A DNA stretch of 30,065 nucleotides, taken from Apostichopus parvimensis. Taxonomy: Eukaryota; Echinodermata; Holothuroidea; Aspidochirotida; Stichopodidae. Below, piece after piece: positions 10,901-19,900 of the stretch. The first letter of the stretch is position 1. The number at the start of each line of letters is the position of its first letter. Below the pieces are notes generated by a model, which saw only the letters and a program-made list of their open reading frames with translations, made no database searches and had not been told where the DNA came from. Made by a program: the position numbers and the translations under genes. The DNA lies in assembly GCA_000934455.1 (NCBI GenBank), contig KN884621.1, forward strand, positions 61,705 through 91,769, in the 5' to 3' direction.

Positions 10901-13900
10901 TGGAACCTTTTGAGACTGTCGACATCCCAACGGCCCTGTCCGGTCACCAGAAACAAAGAGGAGGCTGCTTGGATCCTCTGAGCAGATGTCGAATCACCGA
11001 CGAGCCACCATATCTGGAAAGGAAATGTAATGTGATAGTTGACGACAATCCTTAATAGGTTTTCTCAATCAACAAAAATGACTGGAACATATACACATCG
11101 ATTCCCGCTTTTACAACTGACTAACAAACATGCCCCTTTGCTTGAAGATCTGCTACAGGGGTTTATCATGGGTTATCATACAGTTCATACATCACAGCTT
11201 TAGGTAAAGGTTCTGATTCTTGCTCGTCAAGCGCATGGTTTATGAGTCACGGCTAAAGTGATGTTTACAGAATTGAAGAGGTACGTAAGGATGAAGACGA
11301 AAAAAGACGAAGTTCAAAATCACTGTAACGACATTGTAACAGACCGGTAACGATTATATTTTTTTTTAGCAAAAGACGAAAAATATTACTCGCACTAGTA
11401 ATCTTGAGTGAATATGGCGAAGGGATTGAGATACAGTTATGTAACCATAGCAACCAACAAAAGAGACCTAAAACCAAATCTTTCACCTTACCTGATGTTC
11501 TTTGATATTGTGCTTTAAGATTTCCGAGATGGTGTGGTTGACATAGCTGTGAAAGTAACTACTATTTGAGACGGGTCTGTGGAGATCAAACACGACGCTC
11601 TTGTTCTCTCGAATTGCTATGTCCAACAAGTCTTTCAGAAGCATTATAGATTGACTTCTGTATAAAGTTTTCTCACTCTCTGACAGATGGCGGACATTTT
11701 TAAACGGATCCCTCTGCAAAAAAAAAGAAAGAGAAGAAAAGAAAATGGCGATTCATTTTCTAATTAAACTAGATATATGCTCTTGAAATAAGAAGTATCA
11801 AATTTGTAGTTGGAGTGTCCATTATGACCGGGTGAGTGGGGGGGGGGGGTAGTTTCAAAGATTCATTTTCCAATTCCAACAGGAAAATACCTTTTAGATA
11901 TATTTTAGGCTGCAACAAAGAGTCATATGCAAGTCTAACCTGTCTGGTTACTGAGATAGAATTTTTTTATTTATTAATTTGTCTTGGAAAAGACCATCAG
12001 GGAAAAACACTAAATAAGTCAAATAGAATCACTATAATAGTCACCCTCTATTAAAGCTAAATCAGCCTCTCCAGTTGAATTTGTTAAACTCTAAAACATT
12101 CCATAACAACGATAATTCCTTTAGTTTGCTTGGTCCAGTTTCATTTTGAATTATAATGAAGTAAAAAAGTTAAAACAAGGAACCTGAAGGCTTTGTGATT
12201 CCTTGACAAAAAATTTGGCTCAAAGTTTCCACTTAACACAGATCTGACTAATGTTGAACGAGCAAGTTAAATTTGTCCAAGAATTCAGTGAGAACCAGAA
12301 AAGATCTGAGCTTTTCAACTCTTTATTTGTAGCACTCACTTGTGAGCACCAACATAATTAATTCAATGGTAAGGATTTTACAATGTATCAATTTTATTCC
12401 AAAATGTTTTAATATCCAGAAAAGCACAGTCTTCCTATGTGAATTATAGACATTATATTTTGCCTATTTTGAGCTAACAAATATACTATGCCATTAACCA
12501 ACCCTTTAATAATTGTTACTAAAGAATGAGAGTTGCATGATATTGTTTATTCACTGTGAAGTCTTTTCACATTTTACTGCCAAAGCGAAAGTCATCTAGT
12601 ATAAATCAAATAGAAAAAGGCCAATTTTGAGAACATTCGAATATCTCAATATTTTGAAAATTTGAATATCTGTTGACCACCTTAAAGCTGTACAAACTGG
12701 CAAGGGGCATGTGAGTGTGTTTAACTCACCGAAACAAAAGAGTATTACTCTTTGAAGCAGATTTTATCTCCGGGCTGACTATGTATTTTTAGGGAGTTTA
12801 CAACCTATTGTATAATGAACCCTCTTCACAACGCTAAACTGACCCGAAGGGGACCAAACTACGTTCACCAAAAGAAAATTATAGCATCGGAGATCTCACA
12901 GATTAATTCTAGCGTTCATTTCGGAGTTACCATCTTTTACAAAGTTTTCAGACTGCAGACTCATTAATTTACTTGGTAGCTAAAAGTGTTTTAGTTTGAC
13001 GGAGTTGTAATCAAATAAATAATTCATAACCATTATTGGCCTGGATGGCGGGCAGTTCTTTCACGAAGCTAAGTAGCTGCATATCCATTTTAATATACTT
13101 GGTAGCAAAAGTGTTTTTTAGTTTGATGGAGCCGTAACCAAATAAATAATTCATAACCATTATTGCCCGGGATTGCGGGCAGTTCTTTAACGACGCTAAG
13201 AAACCTCATATCCATGTCGTAGACTCTGTACGGCTTATGAATTATGCTAAACATCAGGTGGCTCGCCGATTTGAATAATACTCCCTATGTATGGTAAAAT
13301 TGTTGACAATTCAATACAACGAAAAAAGTCACAGCTATAAAAAGTAACACTCATTTAACCTAGTTTCCATTCTCATTAACAACCCTGACTGTATGTAAAG
13401 AAATCAAACATGAAAATTTCATGCAAGGAATAATCGCTTCACTCCCGCGTCGGGTGTGAAGGTTTACCGATGATTACCCACGTCTCCAGTTCAGTTGCAG
13501 ACTAGGGATACTACATTTATCTCTAGGGGGAGTAATTTCTCAAACTTTTCGAGTCGCTTCGTTTCTGAAAATTTGAGGGGGGAGGGGCTGGGCAATTTAA
13601 ATATATAGAAAGAATTTAACTCTACATTTCTCTACTTGCTGATAATCATAAGTTAGCTGTTTTCCATCTGTCCATCCTTAACATAAATATACAGACTATG
13701 ATTGAAGTCCACCTTTTAGCATGAATTCCAGATTTCATAGACCGGGCCATTTAAGTTTCTCGTTGTGCAATTATTGCACACCAAACTGTCAGAAAACTGA
13801 TTAACCTGTTATGACATGTCACTCATAAGGAGATTTATCAATCCGTAAAAGAAATTTGTGTTTATTTTGGGATTTTTTTTAAATGCAGCTTGATCGAGCG

Positions 13901-16900
13901 TTATAGCTACCGCACTAACCTCCAGAAACCACGAACCAGCACCTAACTGCTTAATATCATCCCAGATGAAATTTGACGCGGACTCCCGCGCCCGGTCCGG
14001 AAAGACCTCTGTGATGTTGGTAGTCATCTCAAATGTTTCATCGTGTAGTAGGAATAGTTCCCCATCCAAACTAGACATAGATAAAGAATGATGAAACATA
14101 TTATGCTTGTTGCTAGCCATCTCAAGAGCACAATCGATTGCTACTGAGAATTCCCTCGTCTTTGCTAAAGATTTCTTTTCCGATACTGGGTGTTTCTTAT
14201 TTGCACTAATTCATATTTACAATTTTAAGTTATAAAACTAATTTAGGCATTTAAAATTGACCTACCTCACCAATCCTCCCCCCCTCCCCACAGTCCCAAC
14301 CCCCCCAACCATCCCACCCTCCAACCACCCCACCCCCAACCAACCCACCACACTCACCCTCTCATCTGCTTTATTAAAGAAAACAACATATTACTTTACA
14401 CGTCTGATCATCGACCACCAACAGACAGCTTTGTTTGACATATTCACAATCATGTCTGATAAACACAGTTTATGATCATTAAACATTCAGTAAACATTGT
14501 TTCAAAGTCTCAGAAATTGAAATATACTGGTCTTGACCGGCATTTCCTAGTTGACCACTGGTGGTAAATACAACATTCGCTCCTAATTATTAAACACAAA
14601 ATCTTTCGAAACATACTTCCACAACCTAGCACTGAGACTCTTTGGAGATCATGCAAACATTGTAGATCACGTGCATTTGGACCGATATAACAGTGCCCTT
14701 GGTAGAAACATCAAAGTTCCCCCCCCCCCCCTTACTGTGTTCTTCACCATGAGAAACGACAGAGACCCGTTCACTTAAACTTTTCCTACGAGTCATGCAT
14801 GGTATCTGAACGATTCCACAAGCATATCTTTTCTAATTCCAATTTCCTTTCTAGCCAACTCATTTTACCAACCACTCTAAGGGGTGGAGTTGAAAAAGTT
14901 ACAAAAAAGCCTGAATATGACCCAAATTATTATTATTGATCATCTTTGTTTACTTACCTTATCGATACATCCGTCTCAAATCCTGAAATATCATATTTCA
15001 GCGCTGTTTCAAAAGACACTTGTGTATTTTCAGGGGCGAGCTGTGTATTGAAAGAGAAGACACAATTCAACACATGTGGTAGTTTCTGACATCATTGCCT
15101 AATCCACAAATGTGAACATTTTCTGGGATTTTTCTCCCCCCCCCCCATCTTTAAAAACATGAACAAAGATATGTACCTTACAATACTGCCTAATATACCT
15201 TATCCAACCTTCTAGCAAGATTGCCAACTCTGTCTAATCCAAGAAAAATGGGGGGGAGGGGGGTAAATGGGATTTTTGATATTTAAAGTTTTAGGCACCA
15301 ATTATCTGTTTTCTATTTTAGTGTTACAACTAAGATATGATTTACAAGTTTTCACCCAAAAAAATCATAAAATAAGAACAAAACAACAGACATTTTGCAA
15401 GTTAACTAAAATCACATTCCAATCATTCTGTTTTTTGGGGGTTTTTGTTTAAAGGAAAAACTTACTATCTTTATTCTGTATATTGTCATCACATTGTCAT
15501 CATAGTGGCATTTAAATCTTCATTTCAATGTTCTGCAATTTGCACCACTGACTTACAAATATCATTTTGTATTATTAAATGTGTATTTGCTTTATTATGC
15601 CAATACTCTCCATTTTATCTTTACCGACCTCACTTTTGTGGAGATCCGGGGAATGGGGGGGAAGGAGTGGGGAGATTGGAATTTTATATCGTGTATGAGG
15701 TGCTTCAAGAGAGAGAAGGAAGGCCTTACTTGGAGTGCACCTCGATGAGCCATCACTTTGGGCCGGGTGGGCAGCGATCCGGACATAAGGCATGGTGGGA
15801 ACGTGACGAGTGGGATGAGATAGATCGATATTGCCAGGATTGAAAAACATACCACTATTGAATACTTCACAGCTGAGAAAGAGAAAGAGTGGAAACAAGG
15901 AAAGAAATTTTGTGAATAAAGCTGCTATTTTGGAAGAAGGAATGAAAGAAACAAGGGAGAAAAAGTGTGGATGTGGTCATCTTAAGATGGAGCTTGCTTA
16001 GCATTACAGAATCATCACTTAAATGATGAGGCAAGTTGAAAGTTGATCTTTAAGTACAGTAAAATAGCAATGATCAATTAGTGGACAAAATAGTGTAGAA
16101 TGTAAATCACACAGGATAGTAAAATGTGTAAAATGAGAGGGCCTGACATTTCGATCCTAGCAGGATCTTCTTCAGAGGCTGAATGAAGAAGATCCTGCCA
16201 GGATCGAAACCTCAGGCCCTCTTACTTTTACACATTCTCTTACAACAGGCTCTTTAGTGGATAAGCAGTTTGCTAACAGATTTGTTTCATTTTGAGGATA
16301 GTAAAATGGATGAATGNNNNNNNNNNNNNNNNNNNNNNNNNNNNNNNNNNNNNNNNNNNNNNNNNNAAGAGAAGACACAATTCAACACATGTGGTAGTTT
16401 CTGACATCATTGCCTAATCCACAAATGTGAACATTTTCTGGGATTTTTCTCCCCCCCCCCCCATCTTTAAAAACATGAAAAAAGATATGTACCTTACAAT
16501 ACTGCCTAATATACCTTATCCAACCTTTTAGCAAGATTGCCAACTCTGCCTAATGCAACAAAAAAGGGGGAAATCGGATTTTTTTATATTTAAACTTTAA
16601 GGGCACCAATTTTCTGTTTTCTATTTAAGTGGTACAACTAAGATGTGATTTACAAGTTTTCACCAAAAAAATCATAAAATAAGAACAAAACAACAGAAAT
16701 TTGCACATTGAATAAAATCACATTCCAACCATTGGTTTTTTTTTTTTGGGGGGGGGGGGGTTTGTTTGAAGTGAAAAGCTTACTATATTTATTCTGTATA
16801 TTGTCATCATAATGGCATTAAATCTTCATTTCAATGTTGTGTGGTCTGCACCACTGACTTACAAATATCATTCTGTATTATTAAATGTGTATTTGCTTTA

Positions 16901-19900
16901 TTATGCCAATACTCTCCATTTAATCTTTACCCACCCCACTTTTGTGGAGAGTCAGGGGATGGGGGGGGGGAGAGAATGGAATTTTATAACGTGCATGAGA
17001 GAAGGAAGGCTTACTTGGAGTGCACCTCGATGAGCCATCACTTTGGGCCGGGTGGGCAGCGATCCGGACATAAGGCATGGTGGGAACGTGAAGAGTGGGA
17101 TGAGATATATCGATATTGCCAGGATTGAAAAACATACCACTATTGAATACTTCACAGCTGAGAAAAAGAAAAAGTAGAAACAAGGAAAGAAATTTTGTAA
17201 ATAAAGCTGTTGTTTTGGAAGAAAGAAAGAAATAAGGGAAACAAGTGTGAATGTGGTCTTCTCAGGATGGAGCTTGCTTAGCAAAACAGAATCATCAGTT
17301 AAATGATGAGGCAAATTGAAAGTTGATCATTCAACGAGGCGCAGCCGAGTTGAATGGAACAAATTACATCTTTCAACGAATGAAATATTTGCACTATTGC
17401 ACGAATGGAAACCATTCATTATTTGTTTTATACAACACCTTCAAATTTGGATATAATTGGATGTAAAATGCACTCATGCAACAGATTGTTTTGAACAGAC
17501 AGGTTTCTCTGCTCTCTTACCATTGGAAAAAGTGCTATCAAAAAAGTATAACCCACGGTTCTATTTCATAGAGTGCAATAGAGCGGATTTTGCATGCAAT
17601 CGACGAGCCATTGACCAATCAAATGGCCGGAATATAATTAGGTGTTGTATAAAGCAAAATAGCAATGATAAATTAGTGGACCAAATAGTGTAGAATGTAA
17701 ATCACACAGGATAGTAAAATGTGTAAAAGTAAGAGGGCCTGACGTTTCAATCCTAGCAGGATCTTCTTCAGAGGCTGAATGAAGAAGATCCTGCCAGGAT
17801 CGAAAATCTCAAGCCCTGTTACTTTTACACATTCTCTTACAACAGGCTCTTTAGTGGATAAGCAGTTTGCTAACAGATTTGTTTCATTTTGAGGATAGTA
17901 AAATGGATGAATGGTGAAAAGCCAACTCCCAGAGGTATGTAAAATTATTCTGACAGAAAGGCAGAAATGAGGTTAACATTTCCCACCAAGAGTCACTTAA
18001 CTGCAACAAAGAGCCCTTTGCCTTCAAACCCCAACACCCTGCCACACCATTTCCATTTATCCCAACACCCTACCATGCCTTCAACCCCAACACCCTATCA
18101 CACAAATGCATTCAACCCCAACACCCTGCCACACCATATGCCTTCAACCCCACCACCCTGTCACACCAATGCCTTCAATCCCAATACAATGCCTTCAACC
18201 CCAATACCCTCCCACACCAATGTCTTCAACCCCAATAGCCCTGCCACACCATTGCCTCCAACTCCAACAGCCACCTACGCCAACTACTTTCTCCCACAGG
18301 ATTAAACCCACCCTTACAACAACATACACAAAAGAAACTGTACCATCTATCAACTGGCACAAGTAGTACTTTCTTGAGGGCAAAAAAAACCCATCAGTTT
18401 TATAACAGGATTAAATTATCCAGCTAATAATGTAGAAGAAAAATGCTTCTCGTTGCAAGTTGAGCCAAACAAATCTTTTTCTTCCTAGCATATTATCCAA
18501 TCAATCTTACCCACACATCAATGGAGGACTGGACTATTACCAGATTACACATATTGTGACATCTGACCTTTCATACTATCAGCCCACCACAATAAAAACA
18601 CACGATCTTGTCTGACAGCAAACAAACCCAACCCTACTAATTTGACAGTGATGGTCAACAATCACAATCCTTTAATCTCTTGTTTGATTTTACTAGAATA
18701 TGATTACGTTACAGAATCCCACAGGAGTGACTTCTCTGAGTTTCTTACTTCTTCTTTTTTATAGCATTCTGCACCCCTACCTCCTCTCCCCACCCCCCTC
18801 CCTCCCTACAAAAATAAAAAGCCTGCAATATTCAACACAATTCTTAATGCTTGGAATTAACATGCATTCGTATAATTGCACCTACTGTAATGACTTAATG
18901 TAATAAATGTAATACACATTTTGGCTTTATTTTTGGGGGGGGAGGTGGGGGGTCAGGGGTTAATTTCAAAGGTCTCAGTACAGTTCCTCTACTGTGGAGT
19001 GTTTGCTTACCCTATAAAATACATTCAAGTGCCTCTGTCAAGCTAAAACTGTTTTATTTCAACATTTTAAAAATTCTGGCATAAATCCCAGGATCTCCAA
19101 CACAGGTTTGAAATGGGGAAGGTGTGAGGGAGGCCAGAAGTCAGAGCAATGTTAAGGGATACTGAAAGTGCAACCTGTGTCGGCACCATGTCAGCGTGAA
19201 AATCATTGATCAGAACATTTGGGAGGAACATGGCCCTTGCCCCTCCCCACCTCATTGGGGGCCAGAATTATCTCCTGAGAACAAAGAACTTACAGAAAGG
19301 TTAACTAATTTTAGCACATTCTGGGAGAAGTTGTAGGGTGATACTGGTGACCTTTATTAGGATCACCTCCTGAAAAGGTAAATATGTACCAAGGTGTATA
19401 TATACACTTACTTATTCCTATTAGATAACTTTGCATACCACCAAGGGCAATTGATGATGGCCAGTCAAGTGGATGGATTGAATGAGCAAACAATCAGATC
19501 AGAGATCAGAATAAACAAGAACAAAGACACAGGCACAGGGATAAAAACAGGTACTCAAAATCGAACGATGACATTAGAGATTAAGATTATAAGAGAGGGT
19601 ATTATATAATGTAGAGTGTAGTTGACCTTTCTCTATTGGGTTGCTATAGAGCTTTCCTTGAAACTTCCATGTTTTATTGGGGCATTAATAATCAGACTTT
19701 TAGCAAGTCCATACTTTTATTCTAGTCACCTTTACTCAACGAGTTGTACTCGTTCTGGTACTCGGGTATATTTTGAAACTCTACGAAAGAGTCTAATTAT
19801 GCAAAATTGAGCACCCATAAATGTACCTGCACTTCGAGCCATGAACATCTACTTCTAGGGAGTGTCCGATGGTGGGGTGGGGTGTGGGTGGGGGTGCGGT

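Larger units (their letters stand above)
15052..16316. repeat. Direct duplicate, copy A, around the HRGA exon
   Basis: This matches 16367-17913 across its whole length, in the same order: intron sequence, C-tract, exon 3, exon flank, foldback repeat, then ggatgaatg at the gap edge. Exon identity is 141 of 143; intron identity is lower, with indels in homopolymers and a few extra bases (for example around 15250 and 15700). It lacks the insertion of about 0.33 kb that copy B has after gaaagttgatc. Confidence 0.95.
16367..17913. repeat. Direct duplicate, copy B, around the HRGA exon
   Basis: Second copy of 15052-16316, starting on the first base after the N gap. It carries an inserted block at about 17327-17655 and otherwise differs by scattered substitutions and small indels. 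It continues without a break into unique sequence at 17914. The layout is what results when two overlapping, heterozygous contigs are placed end to end. Confidence 0.95.

Noticed and set aside
14257..14475. Pro/Thr-rich plus-strand frame
   Set aside because: Produced by the C-rich low-complexity tract in an intron.
15445..15843. Plus-strand frames over the duplicated region (also 16841-17128)
   Set aside because: They are the antisense shadow of the HRGA exon and its copy.
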